From Antedon mediterranea (lineage: Eukaryota > Echinodermata > Crinoidea > Comatulida > Antedonidae): 64,000 nt of DNA. Each line of letters begins with the position of its first letter. The stretch's first letter is position 1. Location: contig NC_092670.1 of NCBI RefSeq assembly GCF_964355755.1, forward strand, positions 24,117,201-24,181,200. The letters are read 5' to 3'. Shown here one piece after another: positions 20,853 through 32,918 of the stretch. Below the pieces are notes generated by a model. It ran no database searches. It was not told where the DNA came from and was given only the letters and a program-made list of their open reading frames with translations. The translations under genes and the position numbers were made by a program.

Positions 20853-22620
20853 AATAAATAAATGACAATTGAAAACAAAAATTCAGACCAGATGGAGATC
20901 TAAAGATGGCCAAGCAGGCATTAGCACTTCTGTCCCTTTTTTTCCATTTTAGAAAATGACTTTACAGCTAATTTATTTGTGCACTGATTGATGATATTGT
21001 AGTCAATTTTGCTACAAGTTTGCTAGCCTTATTTTTTTTTTCTATGTGGTATCCATGGACCTACCCTACCACTCGTCCTCCCTCTCATCATCAATGCACA
21101 TGTTAAGTAAAATGCTACTTAAGTTTCCTAGGCTGAACTTTTGCTGTCCTTTTCATGTTAACTTGTCGATGGTTATAAAGATACACATTTGTTTTAATCC
21201 TTATTTGGTTATCCTCTAAAATTCTTTTATAAAAAACAAAATCTGCAGTTGCTTATTTAAACGTGCAAAAATCGTATAATATGATATAAGTACAAAAAAA
21301 AACTATTGAATCATGCATGAATTTTTTTGTAATGTATTGTATGCAAATAAGTATTTTGATAACAAATGTTTTAATTGTTCTGTTGTTTTTATTATATTGT
21401 TGTTTTTATTATATCATTTAAAACATGGATTTTCCGTTTCATACCCATCTAAGCACAAGAAACTTGCCAAAATTACAGGAATGATAAACTATATTTTATA
21501 TAAACTCATTAAAGGCTTAGGGAATGAATTACAACCCTGGCACTTGGTCAGGATTGAACCCTGGACCTCGAGATTTGAAGCCAAGCACATTAAACCATGA
21601 GATTATGTGATTCAAAAGGTTTTAGAAATCTCCGACCATGATAAAGCGCTTAAGCTATAATTTTTACTAATGTTTTATCAAATAACTACAATGTAAATTT
21701 AAATGTTTTAATTTATCTAAGCTGAAGAAGCTTTGAATATTTTATGGGGGTATTGTGAAGAATATAAATAAAGTTTTTATTGAAAATAATGTTTTGTGTA
21801 CTTTATCTTTAAATTTGATTTGCTTCATAATATTTAAAACAAGACTTTTAGATCATGAAACAATTTGCACAAAATCTGTCATCACTTTCCGGTTGTTTGT
21901 GATAGAAACCATTGTTTTTCTAAACTAATATTTAGTTTAAATATAAATCGTTGTTTCAAAATACCACTCGTATAATATCAGAATCGCTACAACTAGTACT
22001 GTATTAGTAAAATCATCCTTTATTTCAAATTAAAAAAAAACATACAAACATTAATTGAAAACAAAAAGCGAATTTACTGGCAACGCCAAACAACAGAGGG
22101 CCAAAGGTCACAATAATTTCAAAAGAAGGTTTTTCGTACGGGACATGCTGAAAAGTGTCTTAGACTTTTCCAACTTGCTATAAAACAGTTTTATTAGGTA
22201 AATATTACATATTTGAAATATAAATACTTTGTTAAATTATTCAATTTTTTAAATTAGTCTCTTTAAGCTTCTGAACTAGTGATTTTGTAGACATGATTGA
22301 TTGAGTTTGTGTTCCTTCTCCAGAGCACCAGAATAGAGAGGGGGCCTAGCCTATTGTCAGTGGTAGGCTGCCTCGTTCCTCAATTACCATAAGAGATATC
22401 TTGGACGTTTGGTCCTTTTGTTGACATCAGTTTAGGACGGTCTCTGTTTTTTAAGTAATTAATAACTAGAGTACCTACTGCTCTCTAACATACACTGTAG
22501 GCCTGCCTAGTATGATACACAAATTCAGAAGAAGCACACACATACTGTATGCCTAGCCTACATAATAAAATTATTGTATCTTCACAACTAATGCATTTTT
22601 TATTTAATAAAATCTTGTAG
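20853..22620 (+). other. GRWD1 3' UTR, SINE and UBC9 upstream region
   Basis: AATAAA at 20853-20858 directly after the stop and again at 21767-21772 (AATATAAATAAAG) give short and long 3' UTR options. A tRNA-derived SINE in minus orientation spans about 21496-21612 (B box on minus GGGTTCAATCC). 22300-22560 contains TAGGCCT/GCCTAGCC words near the UBC9 5' end. A splice acceptor at 22619-22620 (CTTGTAG|GTACTG) suggests that the UBC9 5' UTR is spliced. Confidence 0.55.
21496..21612 (-). mobile_element. tRNA-derived SINE downstream of GRWD1
   Basis: On the minus strand: CATGGTTTAATGTGCTTGGC (A-box region) followed by CCAGGGTTCAATCCTGACCA (B box). Same general class as 17850-18035 but a different subfamily. 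Confidence 0.6.
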
Positions 22621-22654
22621 GTACTGACATCTATCATAAACCATATTTATTAAA

Positions 22655-25279
22655 ATGTCGGGCATAGCAATAGCCCGTCTATCAGAGGAACGCAAAGCAT
22701 GGAGGAAAGATCACCCATTTGTAAGTATTAAGTCTCCAAAATCAATGTCAAACTGGTTTTATTGAGGTATAAATTTAGACTTAAAAGTGCAATACTGTAC
22801 TGTATTTTCTTTATGATGTTAATTGGTTTATCAACACTATAAGTATACATCAAGGTTTGAGTGACCTTACTCGACCAGCTTATATTAACCTAATATTCCT
22901 GCCATCTTTTTCAGTTGCCAATGCGTGAGACATTAAATTAAAATTGTATATAGCAATGTTATTGGTAATAAGAGGGTTAACTCAAAATAATTGTGAAATA
23001 TACACCCTCTATGTTAAATTTTTCGAAGAATTGAGTTGGCTTGTCCTGTACTAACATCAACCATAAAATACAAATAAACATAAGCCAAGGTTAATTATGC
23101 TCACATTAATTAAATTAATTAAATAATGTGCAGCCCTAGACTATTTTTCTTTCAAAATAGGCAAGTTAATTTCAAAATAATGTTTTTTCGGAATATTTTT
23201 ATGGATGCGTGATAAATAAATGAGGCATAAAAAATCAGCCCTCAAGCGTGAGAGTTGGCAGGTACGTATAACCTAATATTGAATTAATTTACACCTGATA
23301 TTTTTTAGGGATTTGTTGCTAAACCAATGAAAAATGCAGATGGAACATTAAACCTCATGACATGGGAATGTGGTAAGTTATTTCAATTTTGTAACCATAA
23401 TTTCTTTACAATCAAATTATATTAAAACTATTAATAAAACTAAAAATGTTATAATGATTTTTTATTACTTAATTTTTAAGTATCAATATTTTACGAATAT
23501 TCTATACATAACTATATAATATATAAATAATATATACTTACACTGATGAAGGGCTAGTGTTGCCCAAAATCTCTGCTAATATTTCTGGTTGTTTTGGTTT
23601 ATCTTTTTGGTTTTTTTGTTTGTTTGGTATCTCCATTGAAATCCAGACACTGATACCACAACGTTTTAATTTTTCAGTAATTTGCCTTTGGATTTAAAAA
23701 TATATAATATATAAATTTTATAAGTTGTATGTTTAATCATGAAATGTCAAATTCAAACTATGTTTAAAATGTTGTAACGTTGTTTTATGATTTCTTTTCT
23801 ACAGCAATACCAGGAAAGAAAGGGGTAAGCAATCATATTCCTTTAAGTCCAATTAAAAATAAATTTGTCACTTCTTATTGTAATTGTAATGTTTTTCAAA
23901 TAAAATGTTTACCTTTACAACTCAATACTATGTAAAATGTATTCTATTTTTGTTGTTATCAAAGTGATGTTTTTGATTTTTAGACGACATGGGAAGGTGG
24001 TCTTTATCAACTCAAGATTATTTTCAAAGATGACTATCCCACCACACCGCCCAAATGTATGTAAATTAAGGGACCATCTCAACATTATTCTACTGAAATT
24101 ACTGCTTTTTTTTCCACTGCAACAAAAATACTATTTTTTTTTCAATATAGACTGTAATAAAGTGTATAATGTTACATATAAAGGCTAAATTTATTGCGTA
24201 AGCCTGACAGGGTATCTAATGATCAGCTTTGGCTGGATGAACCACCCTTGTTAAATATTGTAAATGTAATTGTAAGGTCTAAATAGCCTCAGGTTTTTAT
24301 ATACCCACAGTTTAGAATTAATGCTGTATTTTTAACATGTCAATATTTCATTTAGGTAAGTTCGATCCACCTCTGTTTCACCCTAATGTCTATCCATCAG
24401 GGACAGTATGTCTGTCTCTGCTTGATGAAGATAAAGATTGGAGACCAGCTGTAACAATTAAGCAGGTAAACTTACTTCTCGGATAAAGACTATAGGTCCA
24501 ATGTACATATATAGCTCATGTGCACTTTAAAGAACACACATCCTTCGAGATGAGTAGGGGATACCCCGGTTTACTAGAGTACACACACAACCACTGCCAC
24601 TCACACCTAGGCACTGTGGGAGAACAGTAGTTTACTACTGAACAGGCTTTCCAGTATAAAGAATACAAGAAATAAATTGAACAGGACTGAAAATGTATAA
24701 ACATTTAAATAGTCAGTCAGAAAGTTTACCAATCTTTTTTTCTATTCCCTTTTCAAGATATTGTTAGGAATACAAGATCTTTTAAATGATCCTAACATTA
24801 AGGATCCTGCACAGGCTGAAGCATACACAATTTACAGGTAAAGAGTTCATTGTGTTTAGCCCACTCAGTTCAACTACTCTAGGTGTAATATGTATACAAT
24901 AGAACCTCTATTAAGGGGACACCTTAGGAACTTAACAAAGTGTCTCTTTAACAGAGGCATCCCATGATTTGGGGGAGTGTTGAAATATATATTTCTCCTC
25001 GTATTCTTATGAGGTGTCCCCACAATGCATACCAATTTTTTTTTGCTTTTTTTAAATGTGAATTTTCTGTTGCGTTGAGCAAAGTATATTTACTTAATAT
25101 TTCTTACATTAGGTAAATGCATAGATTTGTCACATTGCATAATGAGAAAATGTTATTATTGTGTGTTTATAAATGAAAAGAAGAATAACAGATATTTATT
25201 TGTTTTTTTTAATTTTAGTCAAGACAGGAATGAGTACGATAAGAGAGTGAGACAACAGGCCAAAACATTCGCACCTTAA
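22655..25279 (+). CDS. UBE2I: UBC9, SUMO-conjugating enzyme E2
   Basis: Seven exons (22655-22720, 23309-23372, 23805-23824, 23984-24056, 24356-24465, 24758-24837, 25219-25279) join in phase to 157 residues, one short of the usual 158. The start [20 protein letters not shown] is the family N-terminus that contacts SUMO and E1. HPN sits at 83-85 and catalytic Cys93 in [16 protein letters not shown] follows, a UBC9-specific insertion. The C-terminus [11 protein letters not shown] is canonical, lacking only the last serine. The protein takes SUMO from the SAE1/UBA2 E1 and passes it to lysines in the psi-K-x-E context, mainly in the nucleus. The 20-bp exon 3 is a true microexon (AIPGKKG). Intact and presumably functional. 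Confidence 0.97.
24890..24970. repeat. Dispersed AGAACCTCTATTAAGGGGACA repeat, single copy
   Basis: ATAGAACCTCTATTAAGGGG followed by ACACC and, 30 bp on, GTGTCTCTTTAACAGAGGC. The same words form the tandem array at 57860-58400 and occur, decayed, at 52540-52790. It lies in UBC9 intron 6. Confidence 0.6.
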
Positions 25280-26029
25280 GCTCTGCAAACAGCACATTTT
25301 GTCTTGGACAAGAAAGTGTATTTTTTATCTTGTGATGGAATCTTAATGGATTGTGAATGAATTTAGTGAAAAAAGGATTCAAACATTACCTTTTATAAAC
25401 AAATTATTCGTTTTTTGGAAATTGCCAGACAATCAAATTTAAATGTCAGTGACGAATTATGATCACACGCTGACAGCGTACAGGTGTGTTGAGCTGTACA
25501 AAAACAATGTATGAAAATGGTACATTCTTGGTGTTGGGAAGTGTGTATTTAACACATTAATATGTATTGTAGGCCCTTAAAGTCTCTGTGTGTAGTATCA
25601 GCCTAGTGTCAATTATTAACTACCTCTGCTATAGTATCACTATACAACTCCTTTCATGACCTAATCATTTGCTTTGTGTGTTACTTTGAACTTGTAAAGT
25701 TCAGAATGACAGCAAATCTCTGTATATAATAGTTGGTGTGGTATTTTGTATCTCTTGTTTTCACTCTCATCTACCCTAACCCCATCCCACTTCTGAATGT
25801 TGCCTTTTTGTACACATGAAAATGCTAAATTGTCTTTTAAACCAGCTATCTGTATATTAAACTACATAGAAATAGTAAGTTTTGTAGTTAAAAGAATGTT
25901 TTGGAAATCAAAATTGTTTGATGAATAGCAAAGGGCAGTATATTATGCTACTGTAGTTGGTAAACATGTTTATAGTTTCCATGGAAACATAATGGGGCAA
26001 TTGTTTCAATCATGTTTAGTCTCCAGGTT

Positions 26030-26560
26030 TTTACCAGGGAAGAAAGATTCACCCTTAGTTGTATGGAAGAGTAAAATTTACTCTTCTGTGTTTACCAGTG
26101 AAGAAAGATTCACTCCTAGTTGTATGGAAGAGTAAAATTCACTCTTGTATGGGGGGGGGGGGGGGGGAGTAAAATTCACTCTTCTGTGTTTACTAGTGAT
26201 AAAAGATTCACTCTTAGTTGTATGAAAGAGTGAAATTCACTCTTGTATGGGGGAGTAAAATTCAATCTTCTATTTTTACAGAAAGAAGAAAGATTCACTC
26301 TTAGTTGTGGGCCTATTGAAGAGTGAGAATCACTCTTATGTGTATGGGAGTGTAAAATTCATTCTTCTGTTTTTACAGAAGATTCACTCTTGCATGTATG
26401 AGAGTCATGAAAGAGCGATTCACTCTTGTATGAAAGAGTAAGATTCACTCTTCTGTTTTTTTAACCTGGTAATAGAAATTCAGAGAAAATTCAATCTTCT
26501 GGTTTTTTTTTACCAGGGAAGATTCACTTTTACTCGCATCAGAGAATAAGATTCAATCTT
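26030..26560. repeat. AAGATTCACTCTT minisatellite with a 17-G run
   Basis: About a dozen degenerate units built on AAGATTCACTCTT / AAGAGTAAAATTCACTCTT, many containing the inverted pair AAGAGT...ACTCTT and so able to form small hairpins. An unbroken run of 17 G lies at 26151-26167. It is downstream of UBC9, possibly within its 3' UTR. Confidence 0.8.
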
Positions 26561-26599
26561 TTTTTTTAACCATCCAGCAAAGAAAAAACAAGCATGATT

Positions 26600-28840
26600 T
26601 ACTCGATTCTTGGTAACGCTAACAACTATACAAATGTAGAGTGCAAAAAACATAGGTCATTTTGTACCAATGAAAGTAATATATTTTTGTCAAAATTGCT
26701 AGAGGTTGCAAAATATACGAAACGACACTCCATACCAAACACTGCTTAAACTACGCGTGATTTATGCAAATTTATCCTATGACGTTTTTCCACTGTTGTG
26801 ACGTCATTTGACTAAGAATTATTCAAATTGCAAATTAAACTCAAATTGAAATTAATTCTTGATAGTAGTTTGCCAATATCGCATGTTACTAGGTATTTTT
26901 TTTTATCGTAGGCCCTATACACATGTCTACTCGTAAAAAATGGGACGGGTTGTGAAAGAAATTTGTTTTATTGAGGTAATTAATGCGGGTGATGCTACAA
27001 GCATAGTATGTAGGCTCACCAAGTTATATAAACATGACTTACAAATGGTAATCTTCACTGAATATGAATACCGCATTCGTCCCGTCTTTTAGGTTTTACC
27101 AGAGAGTACCTGATATAATCAAATCAACTCAAAATGTCAAAAACGTTTCAAAAGTGTGTTTATGTTCTGAAATGTTCCTGATATTCACAATCTTTCTGAA
27201 ATATGATGTACAGATTGTTCGAATTTTTATTTTATCATATTAGAAAACTATTTTATAAAGGTTAACACTTTAATCAAATAAACCCAAAACGCATGTTGTA
27301 TAATACATATTGTTTTTATTGGTCTTTTTTCAGTTATAATATTTAGTAGCTTAATTTATAGGCGATAATTAATTCAGTGTTTCAAAATATTAAATTATGT
27401 CATTAAACAGTTCGTTAGATTTTCTGTAAAAAACGTAACAAAACATCTCTTTTCGTGAGGGATTACATTACATTGATTGTATATTCACCCCGTGGTTCCT
27501 CTCTCTTGATTTAATACTCTAAATTACTTTTTCAATATGAAGTTATATTCCGATCATGAGTTAATAAACTTTTGTAGAACACAAAACAATAAAAGCTGTC
27601 TAAAAATTCAGTAACTGACTTATTGAATATTACTACTAATAATCTCAGCTAATCGTAATATGCTATACTGTAGTTTTTTTTCGCGCCGTTTTATAGGCAG
27701 TTGTATTCAAGAGGACGGAAGCATTAAGAAACTGTATAGTTTACTAAAAGCAGAACAATGGGAATTCGTAAACTCGGACTGGGCATGCGCAAAGCACGTC
27801 TGGAAGAAGATATGAGATGTATGCAGACAGTAGACCTATTCAATAAAGAATGTTCTCGCCGCTGGCTGTTTCTTAAATTATCAATAGTATATTATTTTTT
27901 TTTAAAGCATAATTTATTGAAGAAAGACAAATAATTAACAATTAATTAACATTTAATATTTAATATATATTTAATGTAATATTCTTGTTTTAGATATCTT
28001 GATTCTTTTTGTGAGAACCTTTTCTATCTATTGGTTCACTCTTCCCTCGGGTGTACACGACACTCGTTCTTGTCTTACCTTTACCACCAGTACAGTAATA
28101 TTAGTTAATAACTCTGTACCACCATCGTTGGCGTTAAACTTAATCCGTTACTTATATAATATTAATAATAAACTCACTTTGCTTCAGAAGCTGGAGCCAG
28201 CAACTGCGATAACGGAATGTGGTATAGGTACACTGATTATTCGTCTCTAGGGCGCGCTTAAACCCAATTATGCGCTACAACAAACAAATAAAAAGGAAAA
28301 AACGAAATATGAATGCATAGAAAGAGAAATGTAGTGTGCGTCACGTAATACTGTTCTTGCGGCGTAGGCCTGCTACACGTGATCCGTGTATACTAGTACA
28401 TTTTAAATTTTCTGCACAAAAAGAATAGGCATTTAACTATTAACTTTATGTTTGCCGACTCTATTAAAATATGTATATTTAATATTTAACAATTTGCAAT
28501 AACCCCCCTCTCAAAAGATGCCTATTCGGAAACGCCATGTTCAAACGTCCCAGTGTTAAAATGTTCTTATATCCGCTACTGCATGGAAATGCTTTTGCGG
28601 TTAAACATGAATGAAAATCATAATACCGATACTAAAAAATTCCAGTAGTTAGATTAATTCAGTCCATTGGTTTAGTCTGTCAAAAGTAGTGTCTTAAAAA
28701 GTATTGCCACGTCTTACTTATTCAACCTTATAAATATTCATTGTTTCCCATCAACCCAACGCGCATGCCCGCCACGTCAATATGTATCCATGCTGAAAGT
28801 GTGATTAGAGTGGCCTAGAGAAACAGACGACCAGGCAGAC
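26600..28840. other. Intergenic DNA, UBC9 to KDELR
   Basis: No convincing gene. Short open frames at 27758-27934 and 27999-28250 lack homology. 27690-27850 is locally GC-richer. The KDELR promoter should lie at 28700-28843; no TATA box is obvious. Confidence 0.4.
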
Positions 28841-28843
28841 AAA

Positions 28844-31800
28844 ATGAATGTTTTTCGATTAATAGGCGATTTGTCCCATCTTTTGGCCATTATTATTCTT
28901 TTAATTAAAATATGGAAAACGAGATCATGTTCTGGTAAGTATAATATATTTAATATTCAAGTAATTTAGCGTCTACTTTATGTGTACCGGCGAGTTGTGA
29001 CAAAGTCAGTGGATTGTTGTTGTGCAGGGACCGCACGATAAAGGGTTGAAGTGCCACCAACGTGGCCCTGATTTTTGGCCTAATGCAAAATTATTATAGG
29101 CTAGCCTAACTGTTACGTGCGACGTATTTGGACACTGTTTATATTTACTTATTGTAATATTTCTAAAACAAGCTTAGGGCCTAGACTGAGAGAATACTTT
29201 TCTTCTAATGTGTTATTAAATATGGATACATTTTGATCAACAATTCGATCATCAATCATATTATAAATAATAATGATATATCATGGTCCGGAGTAAATTG
29301 AATAAATATTCATTAAGTCGTGTGTCTTTTTAGCAAAAGAATTATTTAGAAACAAAGATTTTTAATGGATGATTGTATTGTTAAATTGTCTGTAAAACGT
29401 ATACTGTAATGACCTTCAGCTGATCCTAATTTCCCTAATTGCTAAGAAGGAAATGGTAAAATATTCTCATTGTTATAAAGATCAAATTGTTTTTCAGATG
29501 CCAGTTTATTAAACGCCGTGGCTAAAGATACGGTACCGTATTCTAACTTCTGTTTACTAAAGGTACAGTAAAATTGCATTACGTCATAATCAGCCAATGG
29601 GGTGCTGGTACGTTTGTGATGTCATCGTATAAGGACTTGGGATTTTTTTTCATATCGCGTCTGTTGTATATGTAGAGAATTCCTATCGGCGGCGCCAGGC
29701 TGCGTGGATGTGTGTGCGCTGCAGATGAGGGTTTTATTTTTATTCCAAATGGCCTATTTAGGCCTATATTTTTTATTAAACTTATGGTCACAATGGTGAC
29801 CATAAACAACAAGCAAATGCAGACAATAAAGGGGCCCTCAAATACTATGATTTAGACAGTAGCCACAGGGCTGACGAGTCACAGAAATCAGCGCACACAT
29901 GCAGCTGGCCCCAGCCTGGCATCGCTTTCCCTACACAAACAAACTCATATAATGACGTTATAGTACGTAGTAAGTAGGCCTGGGCCTCTTTTGAAACGGT
30001 TTTCTGTATTCTAGAATTAAAATCAACATGTTTTGGCTTTTCAATAATAATAACAGATGTAGGCTACATTTAGTTTTTGTCACACACAACGGCGATAATA
30101 GCGATAAATAAAGCATAAAGAAAATGCGGTTGATCACTGTTTTCGCGATATGAACAAAATCCACAAAGTCCTTATACGATGACGTCACATGTACCAGCAC
30201 CCCATTGGCTGGTTATGACGTAATGCAATTTTACCGTACCTTTAGTAAACAGAAGTTAGAATACGGTACCGTATCTTAACCGACAGCGTTTATTAAATTT
30301 CAATTCTGGCATTTAAAAAACCTTCAGAGAAATATCCAGTATAATTGTATAGGGCCGGCCGTAGAAGATTTGTTTTAGCAGTAACTATTCCTCATTAAAG
30401 ACATTTGTTGATTAACCATTCATTATTAATGTTTTGCTTTTCTCAGGTATATCTGGAAAAAGTCAGATCCTGTTTGCACTTGTATTCACAACTAGATACT
30501 TAGATTTGGTTACAAATTTCATCTCTGTGTACAATACAACAATGAAAGTGTTCTACATTGCAGCTGCATATGCAACAGTTTACCTTGTGTACGTTAAATT
30601 TAAGGCAACGTACGACGGCAACCACGACTCTTTTAGGATGGAGTTCTTGGTTGTTCCTGTAGGAGGTTTGGCTGTACTTGTCAACCATGATTTTTCGCCA
30701 CTTGAGGTTAGAAATTTACTATGTTTAATTGTTAAAAAACAATATACAGTAACAGAAATACAGAATAAAAATAAACCATACATAATTATTTCCGACGAAT
30801 TTTTATTAAATGAGGATAGTCTATTGTGTGCCAACATTTACCTGGATAAACCAACAATAGCCCTATCTCTCTAAGGAGAGAAGACATTTACTAACAGAAG
30901 AAATTCAGTTAAATACCCATCGAATAATGATCATTGCTTTGTTTAATTTTCTTCTTTAATTACATTCCTGCATTCATTGTACAATATTTGCAGAACCTGG
31001 CATTTGTATTTATTTTTTTGTTAGATTCTGTGGACTTTCTCGATCTACTTGGAGTCTGTAGCCATTTTACCGCAGCTGTTTATGATCAGCAAGACAGGAG
31101 AAGCTGAAACCATCACCAGTCATTACCTGTTTGCTCTTGGTGCTTACCGTGCGTTCTACATCGTCAACTGGGTTTACAGATACTATTTTGAGGGATTCTT
31201 TGATCTTATCGCCATTGTTGCTGGATGCGTACAAACAATACTCTACTGTGATTTCTTCTATTTGTACATTACTAAAGGTAAGCTGTGGGTATTAATTTTT
31301 GTAGAACACATCCAGACCTAATAATGACTTATTACAGTATCGTAAATGAAGGCTTGGGTAGTTACACTTTTTTTTTACCCTTTGGGAAAAAAATGAAAAG
31401 AAAAAAACCATATTCTCAGATGTTTTCGCATTCACCAGTGTGAATGCAGACTACGAGTGGTTTCAGACAAATTCTTTTGATTTGTTATTAGAGCTAATTC
31501 TTTCTTTCAATAAAAGCTTGCAAAATGTAATAATAATATAAGTTAGTGATATGAGGGTTAATAATCCTAATTGTTTAATAATTAACAACCTACCACCAGT
31601 CGCTAATGCGGCCAGCTGTTGGAATCAAAATGTGAAATCACTGCTATAAATGATCTTTGTTAATTCAAGATACAGGGCATTATTTCCTACAGAGTTCTGT
31701 AAATCACACAAGTGTTTAATCTTAGCATACGTAACCAGTGTTTCACCCACCTCTAGGGTAGAGATTGGTTTATGAATGTGGATGTGACTCTTTTATTTAC

Positions 31801-32918
31801 CCAAAATAAACACATATACACATTATATAATGTATAATAATAAAACAAATAAGAATAATTGTACTATGGCAAATAAGCAATGTTTTCTTTTCATTTGAAT
31901 AAATATTTTAATCACACCATATGTTCTTAGAATCCATTGTAAATTACTCTACATTTTGGAGTAATTTGAGATATTGTACAATATTGAATGCACTAGTAAA
32001 GAGCTTGCAGCATCACCTCTCATGTTGTTGCGAGTCCGGCTGTAGTGCAATAATAATACTTGCTCAAAAGACATCTTGTAATCAATTAGTTACAAGTTTG
32101 ATAGACAAGCAAGTTACAATTTACATTATGTTGACAAACCATACATACCTTTACCAGTGTGAATCTATAAAAATAATGTTGTGGAAATGATTTATTAAAG
32201 AATACTATCTTTGGTTCAGAACTTTCAGGCACGTTTGCAATGATAAAAAGCATTAAAATATGAGTGTATTAGTAACTGGATAGTAGTACATAGTTAGTAA
32301 CCTGTGTAGTAAAAAATAAATTGGTGTATTATATGTTACAAATGAACTATGACTTAATCTGTTGCACATCCTTGCTAGGATATTTCTGGCCTAGGCCTTT
32401 ATATGGTATTAAATTAAGTGCACGTGGACTTAGCAATGGTACTAAACCACAAGGTGGATTTGATTGTGCTGGAGTACCTCAATCGTGACCAACACAAAAG
32501 CATCACTCACTAACAATGGGACCTACCTTTGCCTATTGTACTTATTCAATGATTGTTATGATCCATACATTATTAGTTGTACAGTGATTAAGTCCTAGGC
32601 ACCCTTACATAAAAATTACAATGCAAAAGATAGGACATTAGGTTACGTTCAGCACTTAAGTTTACACTGTTAGGCCCCTTTTACCCTCCCTCTTTTAAAA
32701 TCTTAGATCCGCCATTAACAAAAATTGAAAATATAGATTTTCGTGTCCATAATGTGCACATCACATATTTTTGTCACATAAAGTTTGATAGTGTAGACAG
32801 AGCTATATCTGATATGCCCTCTAGTCTTCTTCTCTTTGGAAACGTTTTTTAAAATATTAATGTGTATAACTATTTCATTTCAGTTCTGAAGGGCAACAAA
32901 CTTTCTTTACCTGCATAA
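28844..32918 (+). CDS. KDELR: KDEL receptor, ER lumen protein-retaining receptor
   Basis: Four exons (28844-28934, 30447-30706, 31025-31277, 32884-32918) join in phase to 212 residues, the exact family length. Ligand-pocket residues known from the family are in place: R5 and H12 in [14 protein letters not shown]47, Y48 and D50 in TTRYLDL. Conserved blocks [51 protein letters not shown] and [13 protein letters not shown] follow. It is a seven-helix protein that cycles between Golgi and ER and returns HDEL/KDEL-tagged chaperones. The tail reads [11 protein letters not shown]: where vertebrates carry KK before LSLPA, this one has NK, so one lysine of the COPI signal is replaced. Whether it is KDELR1 or KDELR2 is not meaningful here. 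Intron 1 contains a foldback element. Confidence 0.97.
29498..30312. mobile_element. 815-bp foldback element in KDELR intron 1
   Basis: The left arm (29498-29650) and right arm (30158-30312) are inverted copies over about 145 bp, with shared blocks ATGCCAG, GATACGGTACCGTATTCTAA, TTGCATTACGTCATAA, CCAATGGGGTGCTGGTAC and CATCGTATAAGGACTT. The right arm has a small insertion near its tip. The centre has no transposase. A smaller hairpin (ATGGTCAC/GTGACCAT) lies at about 29784. Confidence 0.88.
32745..32812. mobile_element. Fragment of the AGCTCTGTCTACA MITE
   Basis: Only one end is present: GTGCACATCACAT, then AGTTTGATAGTGTAGACAGA-GCT. The other terminus is missing. It lies in KDELR intron 3. 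Confidence 0.7.

Noticed and set aside
27758-28250. Open frames between UBC9 and KDELR, including one after a TTTTAG acceptor
   Set aside because: No homology, no consistent donor, low-complexity hydrophobic composition; more likely transposon debris.
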